Position numbers and translations under genes: made by a program
Shown: positions 29,078-38,239 of the stretch, one piece after another
Numbering within the stretch: the stretch's first letter is position 1
How the letters are laid out: each line of letters starts with the position of its first letter
Assembly: GCF_002464935.1 (NCBI RefSeq)
Contig: NZ_NBYY01000036.1
Location: forward strand, 1-64,000
Source: Candidatus Enterovibrio escicola
GTDB taxonomy: Bacteria > Pseudomonadota > Gammaproteobacteria > Enterobacterales > Vibrionaceae
Direction: 5' to 3'
DNA: 64,000 bases
Notes under the pieces: model-generated
Database searches by the model: none
What the model saw: the letters and a program-made list of their open reading frames with translations, nothing else
Told to the model about the DNA's origin: nothing

Positions 29078-30736
29078 TTGCAACAACTTTTGCGTCTGTC
29101 CCACGATAGTTGCAGAGTTTATATGACTTTGATGCCAAAGGCAGATCAATACGCCCCTCCAATTAAGAGGAAGCACATTGTGAAATGGCTGGTTGAGCAT
29201 AACGTCGCCAGTTATTTTCGTTTCGAAGAATCAATTGAAAGAATTCTCCTTAAAATTAATGATCCCACTGATGAGTGGAGAGGGGAACCCGACGATGTGA
29301 TCGTCGCAGAACGCCGAGATGCATCAGTGATCGCACGTATCGATGATGGAAAAATGACAGCATTTCTTCGTGTAAATGGTGCATGTGGTGGTAACCCAAT
29401 TAGAGGTAATGATTTACTTGTGGCATTAAAAAGAGCACATATTGCTCGTGGCGTGAAAAAGCAGACGTTACAAAAACTATTAACCGCATCCGTGCGTCTC
29501 AAACCAGGTGAATATTTAGAGGTGCTGATAGCTGTTGGTAAATGGCCAATTATTGGCGATGATTCTAAACTTGTGTACCTAGTGCCAGATAGTAAGTCTC
29601 GTATCCTGCGTCCTCAAGAACGCGATGATGGTACGGTTGATATGCGTGATTTAGGAAAAATGGTTACTGTACAAGAAAGCCAGCCATTGGTGAAACGTAT
29701 TCCACCAACGAAAGGGATAGAAGGTTTTCGTATCGACGGAACAGTGTTAGCGACAACTCCAGGTCGAGAACTACCACTCAAATTATATCCAGGTAGCCAA
29801 TTCAGTTGTAGTGATGAAAACGTTATCGTGGCGACAACCTCTGGTATGCCTATTCTACAACCAGAAGGTGTTGAAGTAGACAACGCCTTATGTATTAAGG
29901 CGGTGACTGTAGCAACAGGTCATATTAACTTTGAAGGAAGCGTGGTTATTAACCATGACGTCAATGCAGGTATGAAGGTACAAGCCACTGGCTCAATTAC
30001 CGTCGGTGGTGTGGTGGAAACAGCTATTCTTGAAGCGGGCGGAGACATTGTTATTCATAACGGTATTTTAGGAAAACAAGTACATATAGACCAGAAAAGC
30101 ATAACAAGAATTAAGGCAAAAGGCTCTATTATCGTAAGATTCGCGCAATACGCTAACATTGAAGCTGAAGGCGATATTATCGTCAGTCAACATGCGATGC
30201 ATTGTAATACGCGCACGAAAAGCAATCTACATATTGGTGATAAGGTAAAACGAACTGGCACATTAACAGGTGGCTATCATGTTGCTCGGTGTGGTATCCA
30301 AGTTGTTACTCTTGGTGCAACATCCGGTGTGGTTACACGTGTGCATGCGTTCTCAGGGCTAAGTGAACTCCTAGAAGAGACACTTAAAGTTACCAAAGAA
30401 TTAGACATCGAGTATGAGGAATTAGTAAGAATTAAAGATGCAGAATTAAGATTGTTGCAACAACCTACGAATAAACGTACAAATACTCTGATAGAGAGAT
30501 TAGCGTGGACGAAAACACATCATTTTGAACATATAGAGGAGCTTAAGACAAGAATAGAATCTAGCTCCTCTGAGCTACACACTCTTTATAGAAGACATAC
30601 GGTCGATGTGATAAAAAATTGTTTCCCAGGCGTACATTGCCACATTGGAGATGCTATGTTGACAATTGACCATGAATATGGTCCATGTCGTCTCGTGAGC
30701 AATGGAAAAGAGGTTATTATTGAAACTCGGACATAA
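29078..30736 (+). CDS. DUF342 (FapA-like) polymer-forming-fold protein
   Basis: A 552-residue protein of the DUF342 family. The N-terminal part (residues 1-200) is the variable region. Residues about 200-420 hold the DUF342 core with repeated beta-helix turns (VNAGMKVQATGSITVGGVVETAILEAGGDIVIHNGILGK, IKAKGSIIVRFAQYANIEAEGDIIV). The last ~130 residues are alpha-helical, probably coiled coil (ELLEETLKVTKELDIEYEELVRIKDAELRLL). DUF342 proteins occur across Vibrionaceae, often near chemotaxis or motility loci, without a settled biochemical role. Translation starts at TTG 29078 behind AGGGGA. The gene is intact and monocistronic. Confidence 0.82.
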   Translation: MQQLLRLSHDSCRVYMTLMPKADQYAPPIKRKHIVKWLVEHNVASYFRFEESIERILLKINDPTDEWRGEPDDVIVAERRDASVIARIDDGKMTAFLRVNGACGGNPIRGNDLLVALKRAHIARGVKKQTLQKLLTASVRLKPGEYLEVLIAVGKWPIIGDDSKLVYLVPDSKSRILRPQERDDGTVDMRDLGKMVTVQESQPLVKRIPPTKGIEGFRIDGTVLATTPGRELPLKLYPGSQFSCSDENVIVATTSGMPILQPEGVEVDNALCIKAVTVATGHINFEGSVVINHDVNAGMKVQATGSITVGGVVETAILEAGGDIVIHNGILGKQVHIDQKSITRIKAKGSIIVRFAQYANIEAEGDIIVSQHAMHCNTRTKSNLHIGDKVKRTGTLTGGYHVARCGIQVVTLGATSGVVTRVHAFSGLSELLEETLKVTKELDIEYEELVRIKDAELRLLQQPTNKRTNTLIERLAWTKTHHFEHIEELKTRIESSSSELHTLYRRHTVDVIKNCFPGVHCHIGDAMLTIDHEYGPCRLVSNGKEVIIETRT

Positions 30737-30784
30737 ACGCTCTCATACTAGATACTAGAGAGGTTGATATTTATACCTTAAATA

Positions 30785-30937
30785 GGTGTTGTTGATTAAA
30801 CTAGACCTATGATGCACTGATCCCAATATTTGTTACAGTCTTAATTTGCCTGCTGGCGAGCAGGCATACCGAGTCTTATGACTTTGTTCATCGCTTTCAC
30901 ATTTGCCAGCTCTCCACCAACTTGAGTATTGTAATTA
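30785..30937 (-). mobile_element. IS5-family 3' end fragment
   Basis: GTTGTTGATTAAACTAGACC and the adjacent C-terminal coding region (NVKAMNKVIRLGMPARQ-like, minus strand). Homology stops at 30937 where the IS982 left terminus begins. Confidence 0.65.
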
Positions 30938-31822
30938 AGCTGAGCGGCGTATAAGAAATTAACCAAATGCTAAAGTCGCGATCTGCTCGTTTGAAAAAAA
31001 CTATTGATGAAATAAGGACTTTGGCATGAATAACTTAGAAGCTATTGTCGTCGATGTCGATGACTTCTGCCAGACTTTCCTCCCTGCATGGGGAAAAACC
31101 CAATTTCTTCCGGTGTCAAATAAAGAAACAAGTCTTTTTACCTCTCAGTTAGCGAAGTGATAACGATAGTGATAGCTTTCTATCAATCTTGGTATCGAGA
31201 CTTCAAAACCTATGACATCCACTTTGTTTGCCTCTGTCTCACCAACGAATTTCCTGAATTAGTCAGCTACACTCAAATACTTAAATTCATGCAAGGTGTT
31301 CTGATTCCGCTTCGCTCTTACCTCACTCACCGTCAAGTAAGGCTGACAGGGATTGCCTTCATTGATTCGTCCAAGCTACAGGTTTATCACAACCTATGCA
31401 TTCTCAGACATCAAGTTTTTAAAGTATATCGAAGAGTGAAAAAATAACCATGGGGTTGTTCTACGACTTCAAATTACACCTTATTATAAGTGACCACGGT
31501 GGCATTATATCAGTCAAAGTGATGACGGATCACGTGGATGATATAATGCCTATATCGGAAATTGATGACGAGCTTTGGGGCTGTTTATACGGAGAGAAAA
31601 GTTATATCTCTGGTCCATTGGAACGGGAACTTGCAGACAAGGGAGTGACACTGATAACGGGTATGAAAAAATATCCCAAATCAAGCATTCTTGGCACCGT
31701 AGTTGTATCAGCTTTATGGTCAACTTGCTGGCTGAGCTTCATTGCGTATTCATTTCAACCAAAGACACAGAGTATCAAGATGACTAGGCTTTATAAGCAA
31801 GCGTTTATGCAGATCTAAGGTT
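30936..31822 (+). mobile_element. IS982-family copy, one frameshift and a deletion
   Basis: Both termini are present. The frame runs well through 31157-31447 (MITIVIAFYQSWYRDFKTYDIHFVCLCLTNEFPELVSYTQ) and, after a stop/shift near 31448, through 31450-31818 (MGLFYDFKLHLIISDHGGIISVKVMTDHVDD...). About 90 bp of the catalytic region are missing (ITGMKK joins YPKSSIL). It belongs to a lineage without the early TAA. Confidence 0.85.
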
Positions 31823-31972
31823 ATTTATCTATATAGGCCATAGGCCTGATTTAATCAACAACGCCTTCAGTGTTACAATAGAAGCCCATGATTGAATAAC
31901 TTGTTATGAAAAGTTGAAGAAATCTGTTTGTTAGTAGATATATCCTAGAAGGAAGGTGTTAGAGGATTAAAT

Positions 31973-32329
31973 TTATTTTTGCCAACTAAGGCTTAGGGAC
32001 ACGGAATCGGCAAAGCGAAGTGCATGTGGTTTATCGATAGTTACTTTCGCGTACGTGACCCAACGATGATCGACTGTTATCCTGAGAACACTAGAAACCA
32101 ATCTCTCAAGCAGCAGGAAACGTCCGTTTTCAACGTGATTGATAATAGCTTTGGTAATCACTTTATAGTTTAGGGCATCTTCGATGTTGTCATTTAAACA
32201 GGCTTCTTCTACGGGATAATGAACCTCAATATTTAATACAATATCCTGTTTTTTATTCTTCTCTTCTAAGTTGAGTCCAATATAAGTACGAAGGCGAAGA
32301 TTAGTGATCATAATTATGGCATTTTGCAT
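31973..32329 (-). CDS. folX: Dihydroneopterin triphosphate 2'-epimerase
   Basis: 118 residues, close to E. coli FolX (120 aa), with the same layout: [35 protein letters not shown] at the N-terminus, [28 protein letters not shown] in the middle and [17 protein letters not shown] at the end. It epimerises dihydroneopterin triphosphate to the monapterin form, upstream of FolM. The FolB-type fold's KPxAL motif is intact. It lies 35 bases downstream of folM on the same strand, making a two-gene pathway unit. An internal ATG six codons in (MITNL) is an alternative start. Confidence 0.9.
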   Translation of the reverse strand: MQNAIIMITNLRLRTYIGLNLEEKNKKQDIVLNIEVHYPVEEACLNDNIEDALNYKVITKAIINHVENGRFLLLERLVSSVLRITVDHRWVTYAKVTIDKPHALRFADSVSLSLSWQK

Positions 32330-32364
32330 ATTTGTCGTCCGTTATTACTATTTTTAATAGGACA

Positions 32365-33066
32365 TTATTTGAGAGCACGACCTCCGTCCAGATTGATACT
32401 TTGTCCTGTCATATATCGGCTATTCAAGATAAATTGGACAGCATTAATCACTTCAAACACACCTGGTGAGATACCTAGCAGTGACTTTGACAGAACTTTC
32501 TTCTTATGTTCATTTCGATCATGGTTATTCAACATGATCAACGCAGGTGCGATGCTATTTACTTTTAATTTTGGAGCAAATTTTTGGGCGAAGGATAATG
32601 TTAAGTTATCCAATGCTGCTTTGCTAGCTGCATAGGCGATATGTCTTGGGCTGCCTTTTTTAACGACATAGTCAGTGAAATGAATAATGTCGCTATTAGA
32701 AAGCATATAGGGTTCCAGTGCGTGATTCAGTATGTAAGGCGCTTTCGCATGAACCTGCATCATTTTATCTAGAAGGGATGCTTGGTCATCAGTCTGGCTT
32801 TCTGATTTCCAATCCGAGGCATTATGAATGAGTCCTCGAATATTAAGATTTAACTCAATCACCGCCTCGGAAAATGCAGTTATGCCCGTATTGGTAGTAA
32901 AATCAGCTTGTATACATGTTACGCCTGAATTACGAAGGCTACGGATAGTTACCCGTTCTGTGCGATAGGACACTACGACAGGTATTTGTTGCTCTGTAAA
33001 GTGTTTAGCAAGCGCTAACCCTATGCGCTGTCCAGCCCCAGTGATCACGATTGTTTCTTGCTTCAT
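32365..33066 (-). CDS. folM: Dihydromonapterin reductase (short-chain dehydrogenase)
   Basis: A 233-residue short-chain dehydrogenase/reductase. The cofactor motif TGAGQRIG lies at residues 8-15, the NA(S) block at about 87 (LIHNASDW), the catalytic YxxxK at about 148 (YAASKAALDNL) and the closing DGGRALK at the C-terminus. The pairing with folX identifies it as FolM, which reduces dihydromonapterin to tetrahydromonapterin, the cofactor of phenylalanine hydroxylase; it also has weak dihydrofolate reductase activity. The ATG at 33066 is chosen over an upstream TTG (33084), which adds LDRKY-like residues not found in the family. Confidence 0.88.
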   Translation of the reverse strand: MKQETIVITGAGQRIGLALAKHFTEQQIPVVVSYRTERVTIRSLRNSGVTCIQADFTTNTGITAFSEAVIELNLNIRGLIHNASDWKSESQTDDQASLLDKMMQVHAKAPYILNHALEPYMLSNSDIIHFTDYVVKKGSPRHIAYAASKAALDNLTLSFAQKFAPKLKVNSIAPALIMLNNHDRNEHKKKVLSKSLLGISPGVFEVINAVQFILNSRYMTGQSINLDGGRALK

Positions 33067-33250
33067 ATATTTTCTGTCCAACAAAAGTTATTGTGCGAAT
33101 TCAGGTCAAGAACAACAATAATTTCATTATGACTTATATGAGATCCAAAATCTAACTGGGCTAGCAGCCTTCAAAGGAAGTTGTATAGGGGTAAAGACAG
33201 TATTGGGGGATGGCTCACATTTTGTTAGGAGAGATGCTGGTACATAATTT

Positions 33251-33962
33251 AGCCTAAGCTCTGTATAAGCGCAGCTTTTGAGAACTGAGTAATTTTAAGG
33301 TTACGATTTGTTGGTGGGAAACGTATAAGCAATGACTCCAGTAATAAAGATGACCATAAAGGTCATCCAATTTAGGTGCTGAGAGTGCTCTGTTTGGGAT
33401 ATGTTTTTAGTCGGATAAAGATTATCTCAATGATAAATCGTTTTCTCAACGTAAGACGATCCTAAAACTTCATCACCTTTGGTTCCCTGTTCTTCCGTTC
33501 ATTCGTGATGAGATTGATCCCCAGAGATTATCGGTCATATCAGGCATAGGTTTTTTGTCATCAACATTGGTTGTTGTTACCTTTACCTCATTTAACCATC
33601 TCCTCAAACCCGCGATGCCGTGGAATACGTAAATTATGACAAGCCTGTAGCTTAGTAGAATCAACGAACGTGATACCAGAGCACTTTGCATCAACTTAAG
33701 TGTCAATGTATAGCTGACTAAATCAGGGAATTAACCTATTAGGAGATGGCAGACAAGTGGTTCGTTTCTTGTTTTGAAACCTGAAATTCGGTATTTTTCC
33801 CGATTTAGAAAGGAAAACCTGCCGGAAATCGTCGTTATCGGTGAAAACAGCGTCTAAATTATTCATGCTAAAGTCCTTTTATGACTGATAATTTAATTCA
33901 AACGATTTGATCGCGATTCTGGCATTTAGTTCATTTATTATGCGTAGTGCGTAGTTCAGGTT
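33251..33962 (-). mobile_element. Divergent IS982-type element, internally deleted
   Basis: Right terminus AGCCTAAGCTCTGTATAAGC and left terminus TAGTTCAGGTT. The coding sequence is recognisably IS982 (RFIIEIIF-like, LIPDMTDNLWG, VVNVDDKKPMPDM, LMQSALVS) but clearly diverged from the common copies and carries large deletions. Fragments at 10856 and 49677 belong to the same type. Confidence 0.7.
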
Positions 33963-34217
33963 AATCACGAAGAGTGAGTTTAGGGCTAAATAACTCTACT
34001 ATAGCTAAATATTGCTGTCTCTGCTAATGAGAGTTTGTGATAACCCATGTCTTTTCTTCACTCCGCCAATTTATTTTCTTTTATCGGCGTTGTTTCCTAA
34101 ATATCTGAACTAATCGAAATTTCTACGATCAGATCATCATGGAGTTGAGCTGGAGGTGATGATAGGAAAGGCCAAACATAAGATCAGAAACTGGCAACAA
34201 TATAATGAACAATACCC
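33963..34217. mobile_element. Two IS5-family scraps in opposite orientation
   Basis: 33963-34088 matches the C-terminal coding part on the minus strand (AETLISRDSNI-type region, LAEVKKR). 34083-34217 is the left terminus and start codon region on the plus strand (GGCGTTGTTTCCTAAATATC; MIGKAKHKIRNWQQYNEQ). They meet at TTATCGGCGTTGTT, so parts of two copies were joined. Confidence 0.65.
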
Positions 34218-34237
34218 TCTCTACACCTACACATGAC

Positions 34238-34347
34238 TGCCTTGACCATGATATCAGTAAAGATTTCTGAAACCTGTATCTTCAAGTTTTTTGGTTATAG
34301 TATGTTTGGTTAAATTATTTTAATATCTGATAACATCACCTGAATAC
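34238..34347. repeat. 58-bp dispersed repeat, copy 3, plus flank shared with copy 2
   Basis: ACCATGATATCAGTAAAGAT, then CTGTATCTTCAAGTTTTTTG, aligned with 11733-11795. The similarity continues loosely to ATCACCTGAATACAG at 34334-34348, matching TTACACCTGAATTCAG at 11813-11828. It ends a few bases before yciH. Confidence 0.5.
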
Positions 34348-34359
34348 AGAAAATTAATT

Positions 34360-34686
34360 ATGTATCATGATAAAAAATGCATAGTTTTCTCAACGGAAAC
34401 AGAGCAAATTAAAAAACAGAAACTAGGACTTCAGCACGAAAAAGGAGATGGCATTATTCGTATTCAACGCCAAACCAAAGGTCGGAAAGGCAAGGGCGTT
34501 TGTGTAATTACAGGATTAGATCCAAATAACACACATCTCAAACTGGTTGCTGCAGAATTAAAAAAAGTCTGCGGTTGTGGTGGAACTGTAAAAGGAGGTG
34601 TGATTGAAATTCAAGGTGACAAGCGTAATCAGATCAAAGCGTACTTTGAAAAAAAAGATTATAATGTCAAATTTACGGGGGGTTAG
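34360..34686 (+). CDS. yciH: YciH, SUI1/eIF1-like translation factor
   Basis: A 108-residue protein. The C-terminal two-thirds form the SUI1 domain (about 33-108), with VCVITGLDPNNTHLKLVAAELKKVCGCGGTVKGGVIEIQGDKR, including the characteristic CGCGGTVK turn and the IxIQGDKR strand. The N-terminus (MYHDKKCIVFSTETEQI) is the usual YciH lead. YciH resembles eukaryotic eIF1 and influences start-site fidelity on the 30S subunit; it is non-essential in E. coli. No clear ribosome binding site is visible. The gene is intact between IS remnants; the downstream IS5 terminus begins two bases after its stop. Confidence 0.9.
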   Translation: MYHDKKCIVFSTETEQIKKQKLGLQHEKGDGIIRIQRQTKGRKGKGVCVITGLDPNNTHLKLVAAELKKVCGCGGTVKGGVIEIQGDKRNQIKAYFEKKDYNVKFTGG

Positions 34687-34687
34687 T

Positions 34688-35741
34688 TGACGTTGTTGAT
34701 TAAATCAGGCCTATAATGCACTGATCCCAATCTTCTTTAACAGTCTTGATTTATCTAATGGTGAACAGGCAGACCGAGTTTTAAAACTCTGTGCATTGCT
34801 TTTACAATTGCCAGTACTTCATTAACTCGAGCATTGTAATAACGAAGAGTGAGTTTAGGGCTGAGCAACTCTGTTATAGCGAAACAGTGCTGTCTCTGCT
34901 AATGAGATTTTGTGATAACCCATGTCCTTTTTTCACTCCGCCAGTTTGTCCTCTTTCAACGACGTTACAGCTTCATTTCTAAGATGCCCTTCCTCCCAAT
35001 AAACCGCGTTTCTTCGAGGTGGAATACAGAGCATTATTCTTTTGTTTTTCAGTACGTGGTGACACGCTCTTATGTCAGAGGCTCCATTAGCAGTGACTTA
35101 CTGTATCTTTCGTCGTAATGGGTTAACCAATATAGATAAAACCTCATGGTCACCCACAGAAACAAGGCTAATTTCTGCAGTAATAACCTCATGAGTAGAT
35201 ACAGCCATGGCAAGATGAAGTTTGCGATAGATACACCGTTTCAGCTTACCGTGTTTATGCGTTTTCCATTTGCCTTCGCTGTAGACTTTTAGGTCTGTAG
35301 TATCAATAACGAGGTGGGTCACAGCTACTCGACTCAACAAACGGTACTTAACTTTTACGGTTCTAGAACACATTACTAATGTAGGTGTATGTAGGGGATT
35401 TCAGCGGAACATTCGTCAACGTAAAAACTGAACTGAGGAGGCCTTCTAATCTACGAAGTGGGAGCTTAGAAATACCTTTCCCCATGAGTGTCGTTTCAAT
35501 ATCAATATCCGAAAAAATAAACCCACTGGTATGATGACCGTGATGCTTTAGACAATGCTATTACTTAATGGCATCGTCGTCTATCCAAAAAGTGACTGAG
35601 CTTCTGTTTACTAATGCTTGATTATATTATTTCCAGTTGCTGATCTTGGCCTTTCCCTTTCCCATCCTCACCTACCGCTTAACTCCATGATGATCTGATC
35701 GTAGGAATTATGATTAGTTCAGACATTTGGGAAACAATGCT
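34688..35741 (-). mobile_element. IS5-family copy, near complete, degenerate
   Basis: Left terminus CGTTGTTGATTAAATCAGGC, right terminus CTACGATCAGATCATCATGG/GTTTCCCAAATGTCTG (minus). The best remaining frame is 35098-35373: VTHLVIDTTDLKVYSEGKWKTHKHGKLKRCIYRKLHLAMAVSTHEVITAEISLVSVGDHEVLSI. This holds the first two DDE blocks. Several stops and frameshifts elsewhere. The size (1.05 kb) indicates a full element. Confidence 0.8.
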
Positions 35742-35801
35742 TATATATGGCATGATAGGGATAAGCTAGTTTTGTCGCAAAGTTGAAGGTGTCGCTAATA
35801 T
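35742..35801. other. IS30 and IS6 end scraps
   Basis: TATATATGGCATGATAGGG at 35744-35762 matches the IS30-type remnants at 53980 and 63650. TTTTGTCGCAAAGTTGAAGG at 35770-35789 matches IS6-type termini. Confidence 0.45.
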
Positions 35802-36213
35802 ACCTCAGATCTGCATAAGAGCTTGCTTATAAAGCCGAGTCATCTTGATATTCGGCTTTTTTGGTTGAAATGAATACGCGATGAGGCTCAGCCAGCAAGT
35901 TGACCATAAAGCTGATACAACTACGGTGCTGAGAATGCTTGATTTGGGATATTTTTTCATACCCGTTATCCGTCATTACTTTGACTTAGCTAATGCCACC
36001 TTGGTCGTTGATAATGAGGTATAATTTAAAGCCATAGAACCACCTCATCGTTCTTTTTCCTTGCTTCGAGGTACCTTTAAAAAACTGATGTTTGATAATG
36101 CGTAGGTTGTGATAAACTTGTAGTTTAGACGAATCAACTAAAGCAATCCCTGTCGGCCTTACCTGATGGTGAGTGAGGTAAGATCAAAGCGGAACCATAA
36201 CACTTTGCTATAA
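35802..36213 (-). mobile_element. IS982-family deletion derivative
   Basis: Right terminus ACCTCAGATCTGCATAAG at 35802. Near 35960 the catalytic region is deleted (IPNQAF joins VMTD), and the copy ends near 36213 within the LMQ(G)VLV region, without its left terminus. It stops 26 bases from the cca stop codon. Confidence 0.7.
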
Positions 36214-36238
36214 CTAGATAACTATATCGTTTAATTGA

Positions 36239-37483
36239 TCAGTATTCCCCATGAATGTGGACGTTTTCCAAGTATTTAGCTATTTTGTTTATTCGCTGTC
36301 GAGTCAATTCATCACGAATGGCTTGACCTTTTAACCCTGTCGCCACTATTGATTTTACATCTACAGTGATTGCGGCATCAAATACTCCCTGTAACCATTG
36401 TGCTTGTAGGTAGGGGTGTGTTCTGCATCCTATGCTTCCTTGGTAGATTACTTGGCTTGCCAGCACGAGTTGGCCGACACGTTCCGGTTTTCGCCAAAAA
36501 TCATTTCGGTTGAAGATATCAATGAAAGTCGATGCTTTTAGTTCGCCTGCATTGTGGATATTGAGGTGTTCAACACGAATAAGAAGTGCAGCATCACGGT
36601 AAATATTTGGCACGTGAAGGCGTTTACATATGCCTTTTATGAGTCTTGCACCTTGCATTACATGCTGCTTATGCCTCGGATACTCTTCTTTTTTTTGTGT
36701 GAGTGTTTTTCCTATATCGTGCAATTGTACGGCAAAGCGAATGCAGGTGTTGTCAGTTAAACATGTTGCCCGACGTGCTACCATTAACGTATGAATACCA
36801 GTATCGATTCCAAGAGAACACCATTCCGGTTTAAATACTCCAAACAGAGTATCAATTTCTGGCAAAACCACTGCAAGTGCACCACATTCTCTTAATACGC
36901 TCAAAAATATGTCGGGATATTCTGTTGAGAGTGATTTCTTCCACTCAATCCATACGCGTTCTGGGGTCAGGGTATCAAGTTCACCACTATCAACGATAGT
37001 TTTCATTAATATCATGGTTTCGTCGACTACTCTAAAACCTAATCCATGAAAGCGCGCTGCAAACCTGGCTACGCGGAAAACGCGCAAGGGGTCTTCCACA
37101 AAGGCTGGTGATACATGACGCAGCAGGCGATTTTCTAAATCAATTTTTCCGTCGTATGGGTCGATCAAACTACCATCTTCCGCTTGGGCCATGGCATTGA
37201 TGGTTAGATCACGTCGTTGTAGATCTTCTTCTAGGGTTACATCGGGTGTGAAATGACAGATGAAGCCTGTGTAGCCTTGGCTTGATTTACGGTCAGTACG
37301 GGCAAGGGCATATTCCTCATGGGTTTTTGGGTGCAGAAATACGGGAAAATCTGCTCTAACCTGCTGGTAACCCTCCGAGACCAAGGTATCGATATTAGCA
37401 CCGACAACTACCCAGTCTTTGTCCTTGATATCTAACCCCAACAGTTGGTCTCTAATTGCGCCTCCTACGAGAAAGGTATTCAC
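36239..37483 (-). CDS. cca: Multifunctional CCA tRNA nucleotidyltransferase
   Basis: A 414-residue class II nucleotidyltransferase with the E. coli-type extension. The head domain motif LVGGAIRDQLLG lies at residues 5-16, followed by DKDWVVVG, EEDLQRRDLTINAMA near 84, and DPLRVFRVARFAAR (flexible loop and RNA-binding helix). The C-terminal HD phosphohydrolase domain is visible as HTLMVARRATCL and QLHDIGK (about 225-257). It adds and repairs the 3' CCA of tRNAs. Translation begins at GTG 37483; the overlapping ATG is out of frame, and no strong ribosome binding site is seen. Intact and of normal length (E. coli 412 aa). Confidence 0.95.
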   Translation of the reverse strand: MNTFLVGGAIRDQLLGLDIKDKDWVVVGANIDTLVSEGYQQVRADFPVFLHPKTHEEYALARTDRKSSQGYTGFICHFTPDVTLEEDLQRRDLTINAMAQAEDGSLIDPYDGKIDLENRLLRHVSPAFVEDPLRVFRVARFAARFHGLGFRVVDETMILMKTIVDSGELDTLTPERVWIEWKKSLSTEYPDIFLSVLRECGALAVVLPEIDTLFGVFKPEWCSLGIDTGIHTLMVARRATCLTDNTCIRFAVQLHDIGKTLTQKKEEYPRHKQHVMQGARLIKGICKRLHVPNIYRDAALLIRVEHLNIHNAGELKASTFIDIFNRNDFWRKPERVGQLVLASQVIYQGSIGCRTHPYLQAQWLQGVFDAAITVDVKSIVATGLKGQAIRDELTRQRINKIAKYLENVHIHGEY

Positions 37484-37659
37484 ATATTAATCCAATAATT
37501 AGATAATAATTAAAGTCATGATATACCTAAACAGGTCTCTGACGGTGGTTTAAATATCAACGATCTGCTAATAAAAGACAATAAAAGTGTGAATCATTAC
37601 CTGAATAGTTATGTCATTGTATTATCCCTGCTTGGTGGAATTTACCACACTTACAAGTG
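37484..37659. other. Intergenic upstream of cca
   Basis: AT-rich; presumably contains the cca promoter. No feature was recognised. Confidence 0.3.
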
Positions 37660-38235
37660 ATTTCCTTAATCATGACATCAGTAAATCAACTCTACTCACG
37701 TGTATTGAGGATGTATTCTATCTTGGCAATTCCCTCATTACTGACCTCGTTGAAGTCAGTTCCTTTAGGTAAAAATCTCCTTATCAAACCATTGGTATGC
37801 TCATTTAGCCCCCAACTACTTGACCGATAAGGTCTGGCAAAATAGGAATCAACGTCTGTGATTCCAGCAACCTATTCATGACCGGCAAACTCTAATAACC
37901 GTTGTTTGACGTGAGGGTGCTGAAGTCATGGAAGGTGGCATTTACAATATCAATAAATGATTTCACCACTGTACCCTCCTGCTTATTGAGCATCTTTCTT
38001 ATGTAGTTAGAGTTTATTGGCTTTATCCATCATGGTACCCAGGGAAAATCTGTGCTAAGTTCCGACGACAGTGTCAATTTCAAAACTACCAAATTCGCTC
38101 TTCTTGTCTGCAATATTAGGTCGTTTTTAAATGCCAACACGGTTATTTATTTTTACCTTATCTCCGTTGCTTATTTTGATTCTGTAGGTTTTTTCATGAT
38201 GGGAAAAATCCTTGTATAGCACCCTACCATGCCAT
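37660..38235 (-). pseudogene. IS30-family transposase remnant (C-terminal half)
   Basis: Minus-strand blocks in shifting frames: NNRVGI-stop-KRPNIADKKSEFGSFEIDTVVGT, LLEFAGHE-stop-VAGITDVDSYFARPYRSSSWGLNEHTNGLIRRFLPKGTDFNEVSNEGIAKIEYILNTR. This is the IS30 DDE C-terminus (SWERGxNENTNGLIRQYFPKGTDF). At its 3' side the 58-bp repeat motif (ATCATGACATCAGTAAATC) recurs. Confidence 0.8.
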
Positions 38236-38239
38236 ATAT

